Below the pieces are notes generated by a model that saw only the letters and a list, made by a program, of their open reading frames with translations, was not told the origin of the DNA and searched no databases. The position numbers and the translations under genes were made by a program. 64,000 bases of DNA from assembly GCA_937873155.1 (NCBI GenBank), contig CALMVZ010000035.1, positions 1 to 64,000 on the forward strand. Reading direction: 5' to 3'. Every line of letters starts with the position of its first letter. Positions within the stretch are counted from its first letter, which is position 1. Shown here in pieces: positions 52,484 through 60,949 of this stretch. This DNA is from an uncultured Bacteroidota bacterium (GTDB taxonomy: Bacteria; Bacteroidota; Bacteroidia; B-17B0; Aurantibacillaceae).

Positions 52484-52815
52484 TTAATTATTCGCTATAA
52501 CTACTTTCTTGGCAGCAATTGTTTTATTGTTCTGAATAACATTTACCAAGTAAACACCTTCAATTGAACTTGTATTAATGTTCAAATATTGGTTCTGTGC
52601 TTTTGTTGAATAAACCAATTGTCCTATAACATTTCTGATATACGCACTTTATATCTGTAATAAGTTGAATTAGGATCGCCGTTAGCCGGACCCATGCTTC
52701 TATTTGTATCAACATACATACTAAATGCTGTATGCGATACACCTCCGATACGGGTATAAACATTTGAAATCGTTTCCATGTACACTAAACCCCCATTTAA
52801 CTGATAGGCAAACAT
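52484..52815 (-). pseudogene. decayed third SBBP/T9SS gene (C-terminal remnant)
   Basis: Two pieces of a relative of the SBBP proteins lie here. The first (52815 down to about 52630) reads NVYTRIGGVSHTAFSMYVDT, which matches NVYTRIAALKYSNFSMYIDT of copy 2. The second (about 52640 to 52484, other frame) reads IRNVIGQLVYSTKAQNQYLN and INTSSIEGVYLVNVIQNNKT to a stop, matching the T9SS sorting domain. A deletion joins the beta region to the sorting domain with a frameshift at KVRIS. The SBBP repeats are absent and no promoter is seen, so the gene is inactive. Confidence 0.85.
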
Positions 52816-52838
52816 TTAAAATAATTTGAGAAAATAAA

Positions 52839-52888
52839 GAACCCCGCGAAAATTATTTGGGCTCTATTCAAATAAGATCGCGGGGTTC
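52839..52888 (-). terminator. terminator of the second SBBP gene
   Basis: On the minus strand GAACCCCGCGA pairs with TCGCGGGGTTC (52839-52849 and 52878-52888) around a long loop, followed by CTTTATTTTC. It lies 38 bases after the stop of SBBP copy 2. Confidence 0.75.
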
Positions 52889-52925
52889 CGGCTAAAAAAA
52901 GTAATCAACCTACATGTTACTTTTT

Positions 52926-55661
52926 TTATTTCTCTACAACTACTTTTTTAGTTGCAATCACCTTAGAATTCTGAATGATGTTTAGTATATAAACTCCTCC
53001 TGCAATTGAACCGGTATTAATATTCAAATACTGGTTCAGGGATCCTACGCTGTAAACAACTTGTCCTAATACATTTCTTATCTCGACTATAACTTCTGAT
53101 TTGCTCAAGCCATTCAGATCAACATTAATAAAGTCGCGCGCAGGATTTGGATATACTTTTATAACATTAGAAAGATCGTAACCTTCAATTCCCATAATGA
53201 TCTTATCATTCGACTGGTTACTCTTGGTTTTTGTTTTGGTAACTAAGATCTGGTTGTTGTTACCATATTTTGGCGGTGCAATGAGGGTCGGCGTACAATT
53301 AAATCCGATCGCATCAACGAACCATTTGATATTAGTTGGCCAAACTGTATTATAATTAGGATCAGTAGCTAAATTACCGCCTGTGCTCACCACTAAAGTT
53401 TCAGTTCCTGTTGTTAGATCCCTGCGTTTTAAATTGTAAGAAGATACTGGAGATGCGGATGATTCGATCGCATAACTGTTCCAGTTAAAATTACCGTTCA
53501 TCTGATCCTGCACAAAAATGGTTTCATGCCATAAACTCATCGGGCTTACATTACCGCATGAATCTTTTATCTGCAATTTATATTTGTAATAGGTCAGATT
53601 TGGATTTCCGTTAAACGGACCAATACTTCTGTTCGTATCAATATACATGCTGAAATTTGAATATTTCAAAGCTGCTATCCTTGTGTAAACATTAGTACTT
53701 GTTTCACGGTAAACAACAAAACTATCTGCCTGAGGGTATAATGTTTTTTCCCAGTATATCTCGTTATTATTTCCCAGGCTGTCAACTGTTACCTGACAGA
53801 TATCAGGGGTTTGTGCGTAAGAAGAAACGTTGACCGTACTTGATTTGATGCAGCCGTTACTTAATGTTACATTAACAGTATAAGTGGTAGGTGTTCCTGC
53901 AGTAACTGTGGGATTTAAAACTGAGGCGCTGCTTAAATTTGTGGCCGGGCTCCAAACTACTGACGCCGGTGAAGCAGGATTACAAGTCGCATTGATAACA
54001 GCTTTCTGCTTACATAACATATTTAGGTTGGAACCGGCACTTAAACTCGCTGGTAAAAAGGTGACACTGAAAGTTGCAGGAGTTCCTACACAAGATCCGG
54101 AAGTGCCTGTTACAGTATAATTCGTGCTTACTGTCGGGGATATAGCAATTGTAGTTGTTGTTGCTCCTGTGCTCCAGCTATATGTGGCAGCCCCGGAAGC
54201 CGTTAGTGTTACAGATGAACCCTGGCATACCGAAGAAAATCCGCTCACACCTGTTGTTAAACATCCTATCTTTCCAAGGAACATATCTACACCGCCCGCT
54301 GAAGATACTGAGTAAGTTCCAAAAGTTGTGGTACCTCCTATAGATCCTCCCGCATATACATTTCCTACAGGATCAGAAACGATAGTACCGCCGTTCTCAT
54401 TTCCGTTTCCTCCTGCTTTTGTTGACCACAACACTGATCCTGTAGCACTATATTTAGCAACGAATGCATCGGTGCTTGTTCCGGGATTAGAGTTAGTTAA
54501 ATTAGTGCTTCCGGCTGCAATAACTGTTCCTGAAAAAGTTCCGCTCATATAAGCATTACCGCTTGCGTCAGTGGTTACGTCGTAACCATAGTCATCATTT
54601 CCTCCTCCTACTTTTGCCGCCCATTGTGCCGTTCCGGATGTATTATATTTAGCGATGAACGCATCATAATTTCCGTAAGGTGTTAATGTTGTTGTACCTA
54701 CTATCATGTTTGCAGCCTGGTAAGTTCCTGAAACATACACATTGGAAGATGCATCAGTAGTGATCCCACCGGTAAAATCTCCGCCGGCAGTTGAACCGAA
54801 ACCACGGGCCCATTGAAATGTACCTAAGCTGTTATATTTTGCTATATAAAGATCTCGCAAACCATAACTGGTTAAAGTTGTTGTTCCAATAACGGTTGTT
54901 GGGGTGGTTACTGACCCTTGATAATCGCCAAAAATATATGCATTCCCTGAAGGATCAACTGCGATTCCTTGTCCCCAATCATCACAGCTTGATGAACCGG
55001 TTGTTCTCGCCCATTGGAAAACACCAGTGTTACCTATCTTAGCAATATAAATATCCTCATTACCTGTTGCGCTCGTATTAGTTAGAGTTGCAGTTCCGAT
55101 AACTAAGGTAGGATCATTATAAGTTCCCGTAATATAAATTGCAGAAGTAGCTTGTGAATATTCACATCCTCCGGCGAATTCATTATTCACTCCGCCATAT
55201 CCGTTCAGCCATTGCGGAACGCCTGAGGCATCAATACAAGTTAAATAAAGATTGTTAGTGCCGGAACCCGGATTTCCATAAGTAAACGGGGGTAATGATA
55301 AAGATGGACTTGTATAAGTTCCAAAAACATAAACACGTCCTGCATTATCACAACTGATCCCTGAAACACCTTCATTAGAACTTCCGCCAATACGTTGTAC
55401 CCACATCACAGAGCCTGACGGGTTAACTTTTGCAACATAGACATCGAAACCTGAAGCGCCGGAATTATTTACAGTAACTGTTCCAATATTAATGGAGATG
55501 CTATTGAATGTACCTGCCACAAAAACATTTCCGGAAGGATCCACACAGGTTTCATAACCCTGATCGCTTGCGGTGCCTCCTCCACTCATAGCCCATTGCC
55601 AGGATTGGGAATAATTAAAATAACTGATGAATAAGAATAATAAAACTAATGACTTCTTCAT
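52926..55661 (-). CDS. SBBP-repeat secreted protein with T9SS sorting domain (copy 2)
   Basis: 911 residues from the ATG at 55661 (MKKSLVLLFLFISYFNYSQS, signal peptide); the longer frame to 55700 adds 13 residues ahead of a normal signal. About eight to nine SBBP repeats (about 25-470) have the forms ASGNAYMSGTFSGT and DAFIAKYNTSGTAQWA. An Ig-like zone, the beta region NNEIYWEKTLYPQADSFVVY and a T9SS sorting domain (VYPNPARDFINVDLNGL ... GGVYILNIIQNSK) follow. It is a paralogue of the protein at 46423-49482 and lies directly after the second LytTR gene on the same strand. Surface location is likely. Confidence 0.88.
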   Translation of the reverse strand: MKKSLVLLFLFISYFNYSQSWQWAMSGGGTASDQGYETCVDPSGNVFVAGTFNSISINIGTVTVNNSGASGFDVYVAKVNPSGSVMWVQRIGGSSNEGVSGISCDNAGRVYVFGTYTSPSLSLPPFTYGNPGSGTNNLYLTCIDASGVPQWLNGYGGVNNEFAGGCEYSQATSAIYITGTYNDPTLVIGTATLTNTSATGNEDIYIAKIGNTGVFQWARTTGSSSCDDWGQGIAVDPSGNAYIFGDYQGSVTTPTTVIGTTTLTSYGLRDLYIAKYNSLGTFQWARGFGSTAGGDFTGGITTDASSNVYVSGTYQAANMIVGTTTLTPYGNYDAFIAKYNTSGTAQWAAKVGGGNDDYGYDVTTDASGNAYMSGTFSGTVIAAGSTNLTNSNPGTSTDAFVAKYSATGSVLWSTKAGGNGNENGGTIVSDPVGNVYAGGSIGGTTTFGTYSVSSAGGVDMFLGKIGCLTTGVSGFSSVCQGSSVTLTASGAATYSWSTGATTTTIAISPTVSTNYTVTGTSGSCVGTPATFSVTFLPASLSAGSNLNMLCKQKAVINATCNPASPASVVWSPATNLSSASVLNPTVTAGTPTTYTVNVTLSNGCIKSSTVNVSSYAQTPDICQVTVDSLGNNNEIYWEKTLYPQADSFVVYRETSTNVYTRIAALKYSNFSMYIDTNRSIGPFNGNPNLTYYKYKLQIKDSCGNVSPMSLWHETIFVQDQMNGNFNWNSYAIESSASPVSSYNLKRRDLTTGTETLVVSTGGNLATDPNYNTVWPTNIKWFVDAIGFNCTPTLIAPPKYGNNNQILVTKTKTKSNQSNDKIIMGIEGYDLSNVIKVYPNPARDFINVDLNGLSKSEVIVEIRNVLGQVVYSVGSLNQYLNINTGSIAGGVYILNIIQNSKVIATKKVVVEK

Positions 55662-55718
55662 TGGTTTTAAATTAACTGCTTGTAGTAGGTTTTTTTGCAT
55701 GATAATTTAGTTTTATAC

Positions 55719-55790
55719 CAAATTTATATCAAAGCTGAACCCCAAAAACAAAGAGTTACAATTCGGTAAGATCGACTTACAATTCGGTAA
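55719..55790 (-). promoter_or_regulatory. LytTR-type operator (two exact 14-base repeats) and promoter, SBBP copy 2
   Basis: TTACAATTCGGTAA occurs exactly twice (55756-55769 and 55777-55790), period 21 bases. The -7 box TAAATTTG on the minus strand (55719-55726) matches the consensus and lies 30 bases from the near repeat, 57 bases before the ATG. The site sits between the LytTR gene and the SBBP gene. Confidence 0.65.
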
Positions 55791-55818
55791 TACAGGTGGG
55801 GATTAGGTAGTTATAAGG

Positions 55819-56586
55819 CTATAAATTCCTTATTTTTTCAAGGACCTGGTCCTTTTTACGGCGGGCTATTGGTACTTCAGAACCATCATTCAATAATAAG
55901 AAACCGCCTTCTTTTTTGATGTAGGATTTTACCTGTTTTAAATTGACTAGATGAGATTGATGGATCCGTTCAAAGCCAAAATCCTTCAACATATCATCAT
56001 ATTCCTTTATGGTCTTTGAGATCATTAAAGGTTTTCCGGTCGTAAAATAGAAAGTGGTATAATTATGTTCAGCTTCACACCGTATTATTTCGCTCACTTC
56101 ACAAATTCGCATTTCACCGGAAGTGGATAAACAGATCTTCTTTTCTACATCTGTTTTCGCAACGTTATCTAATAATACTTTGTATTGATTCTCGGTGCCT
56201 TGTGCCGCAATTAACTGTCCGGCCTTATTTACAGCATCTGTCAATTCATCTTTCACAATTGGCTTCAATAAATAATCAATAGCGCTAAAACGAAAAGCCT
56301 GAATTGCGAACTCATTGAACCCGGTAGTGAAAATAATTCTCAGCTTTAATGAAGGATCATTTTCAGCATCAGTTTGAAGTAATTTAAGAAGATCAAAAGC
56401 ACTGCCGTCCGACAATTGAATGTCCAGGAAAATGATCTCAGGTTTTAATTTATTGATAAGTTCCCTGGCGGTTTTTACACTTCCGGCGTCTCCTAGTAAC
56501 TTCACTTGCGGACAAGAAGATGCCAATACGGATTTAAATGCCGATAAGAATAAATTTTCGTCTTCTATGATGACTGCGGTAAACAA
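55819..56586 (-). CDS. LytTR-type response regulator (copy 2)
   Basis: 255 residues. The receiver domain shows AVIIEDENLF, IIFLDIQLSDGSAFDL (phospho-acceptor Asp) and LLKPIV; the LytTR domain has ICEVSEIIRCEAEHNYTTFY and RIHQSHLVNLKQVKSYIKKE. It is a paralogue of the regulator at 49677-50417. The kinase gene ends 13 bases upstream, and the direct-repeat operator lies directly downstream, in front of the SBBP gene. This supports the idea that it controls that gene. Confidence 0.95.
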   Translation of the reverse strand: MFTAVIIEDENLFLSAFKSVLASSCPQVKLLGDAGSVKTARELINKLKPEIIFLDIQLSDGSAFDLLKLLQTDAENDPSLKLRIIFTTGFNEFAIQAFRFSAIDYLLKPIVKDELTDAVNKAGQLIAAQGTENQYKVLLDNVAKTDVEKKICLSTSGEMRICEVSEIIRCEAEHNYTTFYFTTGKPLMISKTIKEYDDMLKDFGFERIHQSHLVNLKQVKSYIKKEGGFLLLNDGSEVPIARRKKDQVLEKIRNL

Positions 56587-56599
56587 GTCTTAAACAAAT

Positions 56600-58543
56600 T
56601 TAAACATATTCCAAAGGAAACACCAATTCAACAGTGGTCCCTGAACTCTCTCCATTATTTTCATGAACATTAATGCGGATCTTTTCATCGTTCTTTGAAT
56701 TAATGATCTCTTTACGCTCCTCAGTGATCGTCATGGCCAAAGATTTTTTCTTCTTATCAAAGATACTTTTTCTCTTTTTTGATTCGGCAATACCAATTCC
56801 GTCATCAGCTATCCTGCACACCAATTCTTCCTTCTCATTAAGATCAAATGAAACAAATACATTTCCCTTTCCTTCTTTAGGGATAACGCCATGCAATATG
56901 GCATTCTCAACAAAAGGCTGAACAAACATTGGCGGAAGAGCAACCGTTCCATCAACATTATCCCCTACTTCAACCGTATAATTGAACTTATTATCAAAAC
57001 GTAATTGCTGCAAATGAAGATATACTTTCAACATTCTCGCTTCCTGGTCAACCGAAACCAATTGCTCTCGCGATTGTTCCAGGTTGTACCTGATAAGTTT
57101 CGAGAATACACCTAAATATTCAATAGCTTTTTCTTTTTCATTCTCGGCAACAAAACCGCTAATGGATCCTAACGAATTAAAGATAAAATGCGGATTCATC
57201 TGGTTGGCCAATGCATTTCGTTCTAATTCAAAATTCTTCCGCTCCAGTGCATTTTTTTTCTGTAATTGCCTGCGGTTATATAATAATATGAAAACAACTG
57301 CAAGTGCGATCAGGATCGCAATACTTCCAAGGATCAACTGGTTTCGTTTCTGGTTTTGAGTGTCTTTGATCTTTTGATCGGCTTTAAGTTGATTTAATTC
57401 CGCTTCTTTCTTTTGGGTATTGTATTTTGTTTCTAATTCAGCGACTGATTTTTTAACAGATTCACTCTGTATACTGTCTTCCATTGCTTTGAATAATTTA
57501 TAATAATCGTAAGCAGCGGCATAGTTTTTGGTTTTTTCTGAAATTCTTGATAATCCCTGGTAAGCATTCTTAATATTAAGTTTGCTGTTTATTTCTTTTG
57601 CAAGAGCCAATTGTTTATTATAACAATCAAAAGCTTTTCCGGGTTGGTTAATTGAATCGTAAATATTTCCCAGCGAACTATTGATCTCGGCTATATATCT
57701 TTTATCCGACATCTCTTCAAATAGAACAAGTGCTTTATTCAGATTTTCTAATGCTTTTGGATAATCACGATTAACAATATAAATTTCTGCGAGGTTTGAT
57801 ACATTGATAGCTATCCCTTGTTTATCGCCAATTTCCTCACTGATCTTAATGGCCCGGTTAAAATAGGATAATGCTTTTTCATTGTCTTTTAATTGCAGGT
57901 AAGCCATTCCAATATTAGTGGTCACCTCAGATATAAAGAATTTATAGGCCTCAATTCCATTTAATTTTAACGCTTTCTGATAATAGTCAAGAGCCGTTTT
58001 ATAATTACCCTGTAGAAAATAAATATTGGCGATGGAAATAAGCGAAATGCCAGTACCATGAATATCTTTTATTTCCTCGCGGATCTTTAAAGCCTCAAAG
58101 TATTTTTCTATCGATTTTGAATACTCACCAAGATCGCAATAAACAATTCCCATATTACTGGTCACGTCCGCTATTCCTTTTTTATCGCCGAGTTCCATCT
58201 TTATCTGAAGAGCTTTATTATAGTAATCCATTACATCCGAATAACTATGCTTGTTCATCAGGAGTACTCCCGTGAGATGATAAGCATTTCCAAGCCCCTT
58301 CTTATAATTAATATTTTTCGAAAGACTTTGCGCTTCTAAAAGGTCGTCCAGTCCGTTATTATAATCACGCGATTTAATTCTGAAACCGCCAATAGTATTC
58401 AATTGGTCTACTTTATTGCTGTCGTTTGCCGATTTAGAAATTAATTTTTGCAAAGAATCTATCTCTCTTTGAAATTGGGCAAAAGAGACTAGATAACTTA
58501 GGTTTAGTATGGCGAATACCAATAGATACTTCTTCGCTGACAT
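56600..58543 (-). CDS. TPR histidine kinase of LytS/YehU type (copy 2)
   Basis: 647 residues from the ATG at 58543 (MSAKKYLLVFAILNLSYLVS signal peptide); a TTG at 58558 is less likely. About eight TPR repeats (about 70-360, e.g. NMGIVYCDLGEYSKSIEKYF and NIANIYF-like turns), a transmembrane helix (about 390-410), a coiled coil and the kinase domain with NQMNPHFIFNSLGSISGFV and the ATP-binding PFVENAILHG and ADDGIGI. It pairs with the LytTR regulator at 55819-56586. The TPR part would sit in the periplasm and could sense a protein ligand. Confidence 0.92.
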   Translation of the reverse strand: MSAKKYLLVFAILNLSYLVSFAQFQREIDSLQKLISKSANDSNKVDQLNTIGGFRIKSRDYNNGLDDLLEAQSLSKNINYKKGLGNAYHLTGVLLMNKHSYSDVMDYYNKALQIKMELGDKKGIADVTSNMGIVYCDLGEYSKSIEKYFEALKIREEIKDIHGTGISLISIANIYFLQGNYKTALDYYQKALKLNGIEAYKFFISEVTTNIGMAYLQLKDNEKALSYFNRAIKISEEIGDKQGIAINVSNLAEIYIVNRDYPKALENLNKALVLFEEMSDKRYIAEINSSLGNIYDSINQPGKAFDCYNKQLALAKEINSKLNIKNAYQGLSRISEKTKNYAAAYDYYKLFKAMEDSIQSESVKKSVAELETKYNTQKKEAELNQLKADQKIKDTQNQKRNQLILGSIAILIALAVVFILLYNRRQLQKKNALERKNFELERNALANQMNPHFIFNSLGSISGFVAENEKEKAIEYLGVFSKLIRYNLEQSREQLVSVDQEARMLKVYLHLQQLRFDNKFNYTVEVGDNVDGTVALPPMFVQPFVENAILHGVIPKEGKGNVFVSFDLNEKEELVCRIADDGIGIAESKKRKSIFDKKKKSLAMTITEERKEIINSKNDEKIRINVHENNGESSGTTVELVFPLEYV

Positions 58544-58724
58544 AAAGTAAATATACAAAAGAATATCATAACAGGTTGACAGATAGCTTTTTTATTGCAG
58601 TAATTAAAGTTACTTTATAAGTGAGAACCGGTTTTCTTTTTAGCCCGATCGTGTTAATTACTTTTACGATTCGCTTCTTTAAAACACCCCTCAATAAGTA
58701 TTTTTAATGCATACAAATTCAGCA

Positions 58725-59903
58725 ATGTCAGATATAGCCCATTACTTCACGCCAATTAATTTTGAGCAAGTGACCGAGAACAAAGAATTACAGGAAGGTC
58801 AGCTTGGAAAAGATTTTTCTGTTTTCAAAGAAGGTTCCGATTTTCCTGAGTTGGAGAATATTGATATTGCTATTATTGGTGTTTGTGAAGACCGCAATGC
58901 AACTAATAACCAAGGTTGTTCTTTAGCTCCTGATACAGTCCGTAACTTCTTATACAGTTTATATAGCGGCAGCTTTGAATCGAAAGTAGCTGATCTCGGA
59001 AATATCACTGAAGGACATACAGTTGATGATACTTATTTTGCATTGAAGAGTTGTATTGATCATTTAGTAAGAAAAAATATCATTCCGGTTATAATCGGTG
59101 GCAGCCAGGATCTTACTTACGCTCAATTTTTAGGGTACAAAGATCTTGAACAAACCATAAATATTGCTTCTATCGATTCGGTTTACGATCTTGGAAATCC
59201 AGAAGAAGAGATCACTAACACTTCTTACCTTGGAAAAATTATTTTACACCAGCCGAATTATTTATTCAATTATAGCAATATCGGCTATCAAACTTATTTA
59301 GTTAGCCCGGCCTCAACAGCCATGATGACCAAATTATATTTTGATTCGTACCGTTTAGGCCAGATCCGTGATAAAATTGAAGATGCTGAACCGATCATCC
59401 GCCAGGCTGATATGCTGAGTTTTGATATTACTTCAATAAAACATGCGGACGCACCTGCTAATCCTAATGCATCACCTAATGGCTTGTATGCTGAAGAGGC
59501 TTGCCAGATCATGCGTTATGCCGGCATGAGTGATAAATTAACTTCTTTAGGGATCTATGAGATCAATCCTGCTTTTGATGTTTCAGGAAAAACCTCTCAT
59601 TTAGCTGCACAGATGATCTGGTGTTTCATGGACGGGTTTTATAATCGCAAAAATGATTTTCCTTCGCGTACTAATCCTGAATACCTGCGTTTCAATGTTG
59701 TATTGCAGGATGAGAAATATGAGATCAATTTCTATAAAAGCAAGAAAAGCGATCGTTGGTGGATGGAAATCCCATACCCGCCTCACAAAGGATTAAAATT
59801 CGAACGTCATACTTTGATCCCATGTTCTTACAAAGATTATGAGATGGCAGTAAAGAACGAAATTCCTGACCGGTGGTGGCAGACTTATCAAAAGCTATCT
59901 TAA
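58725..59903 (+). CDS. arginase/formimidoylglutamase-fold protein with lost metal ligands
   Basis: 392 residues from the ATG at 58725. The frame also has an ATG at 58707, but a TATTTTTA -7-like box ends one base before it (58699-58706), which favours the second start; the choice is not certain. The ureohydrolase fold is recognisable, but key Mn2+ ligands differ: GGSQD instead of GGxHD, IDSVYD instead of DAHxD, SFDITSI instead of SFDxDxxDP. Only the Asp residues of the last two motifs remain, so hydrolysis of formimidoylglutamate or arginine is doubtful. The EINPAFD segment is kept. Related proteins are widespread in Bacteroidota and may have another role. Confidence 0.8.
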   Translation: MSDIAHYFTPINFEQVTENKELQEGQLGKDFSVFKEGSDFPELENIDIAIIGVCEDRNATNNQGCSLAPDTVRNFLYSLYSGSFESKVADLGNITEGHTVDDTYFALKSCIDHLVRKNIIPVIIGGSQDLTYAQFLGYKDLEQTINIASIDSVYDLGNPEEEITNTSYLGKIILHQPNYLFNYSNIGYQTYLVSPASTAMMTKLYFDSYRLGQIRDKIEDAEPIIRQADMLSFDITSIKHADAPANPNASPNGLYAEEACQIMRYAGMSDKLTSLGIYEINPAFDVSGKTSHLAAQMIWCFMDGFYNRKNDFPSRTNPEYLRFNVVLQDEKYEINFYKSKKSDRWWMEIPYPPHKGLKFERHTLIPCSYKDYEMAVKNEIPDRWWQTYQKLS

Positions 59904-59911
59904 AGGAAATA

Positions 59912-60007
59912 TTCAGGGCTAAAGCCCTATACATAATTATCTTAATAACCCCGGGCTTAAGTCCGGGGTTATTTGTATCCGAAAACAAATGGGGCTTTAG
60001 CCCTGAA
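59912..60007. repeat. 96-base palindromic element with 16-base terminal inverted repeats
   Basis: TTCAGGGCTAAAGCCC (59912-59927) and its exact complement (59992-60007) bracket an inner palindrome (59944-59973) with arms AATAACCCC and GGGGTTATT. It fills the gap after the arginase-fold gene. The form is that of a MITE or REP-type unit; the inner hairpin may also end transcription. Confidence 0.75.
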
Positions 60008-60063
60008 GTAAATCCCCTTGTTTACGGTAAGTAAGATTGAAAGTCCTTTTGTACTTTCATAGC

Positions 60064-60801
60064 ATGAGATCATTTCTGTTTTCCTTAAGTCTTTTAGTTT
60101 CTTCTGTTTTGTTTTCTCAAAAAATAAATACTGGAGCAGATGTTATAACTGCCATGTACAAAAAATACGATGGCGGAAAAAAATGGTATAAACATTTCAG
60201 TTTTACGCAGGATGCCGTTTTTTACAGGAATGATTCTGCTGTTAAGACCGAAGTATGGCATGAGATCGGTAAATTTCCGGGATATCTTGCTATTAAGTAT
60301 GATACAAAAGACAGTAAGAACGGGGTGATCTTTGCAGTGAATAAAGTATATTCTATTAAAGATGGTGTTGCTAAAGAACCTAGGAATTTTATTCATGATC
60401 TTATCTTGGTTGGCTTTGATGTTTATTTTTTAAAGCCGGAAAGAACTGCTCATCTCCTCGATTCTATGGGTTATAACTTAAAAGAGATACATGAAGATGT
60501 ATTTGAAGGAAGAAAAGTTTATGTTGTAGGGGCGCAGCCGGGTGATGACAAGACCCCGCAATTTTATATCGACGCAGAGCGCTTGTACATGAGCCGGATC
60601 ATTTACAAAAAGAATAATCATATCACTGATTGTGTTTTTGCTGACTATGAAAAAGTAGAAGGAAATTGGGTGGCTAAGAAAGTGATATTCAAAAATGACG
60701 GAAAATTGATGCTAATAGAGAAGTATTATGACCTTAAATTCCCTAAAGATCTGGATCCGGATATCTTTAATCCTGACAAGTTCACTCAGGCAAAGTGGTG
60801 A
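60064..60801 (+). CDS. LolA-like periplasmic/outer-membrane protein
   Basis: 245 residues from the ATG at 60064 (MRSFLFSLSLLVSSVLFSQ signal peptide); a TTG at 60037 lies ahead of the signal. The mature chain is beta-rich with alternating strands (WYKHFSFTQDAVFYRND, YLAIKYDTKD, KVYVVGAQPGD, QFYIDAERLYMSRIIYKKNN), the pattern of LolA/LolB-like and DUF6503-type proteins that hold lipid moieties. Length fits. The lipid carrier role is inferred from fold resemblance only. Confidence 0.7.
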   Translation: MRSFLFSLSLLVSSVLFSQKINTGADVITAMYKKYDGGKKWYKHFSFTQDAVFYRNDSAVKTEVWHEIGKFPGYLAIKYDTKDSKNGVIFAVNKVYSIKDGVAKEPRNFIHDLILVGFDVYFLKPERTAHLLDSMGYNLKEIHEDVFEGRKVYVVGAQPGDDKTPQFYIDAERLYMSRIIYKKNNHITDCVFADYEKVEGNWVAKKVIFKNDGKLMLIEKYYDLKFPKDLDPDIFNPDKFTQAKW

Positions 60802-60949
60802 TTTACTCAACAAAGGACTCTCATTTTGACCCTATTACTAAAATTGAAGTTATTAATACGTAATTGTTACAATCCCAGGCAGTTTTAGTTTTTTAGTCAC
60901 ATGAAAATTTTGTAGATTCACTTTCAGGTTTTACAAAACTACACCCTGT

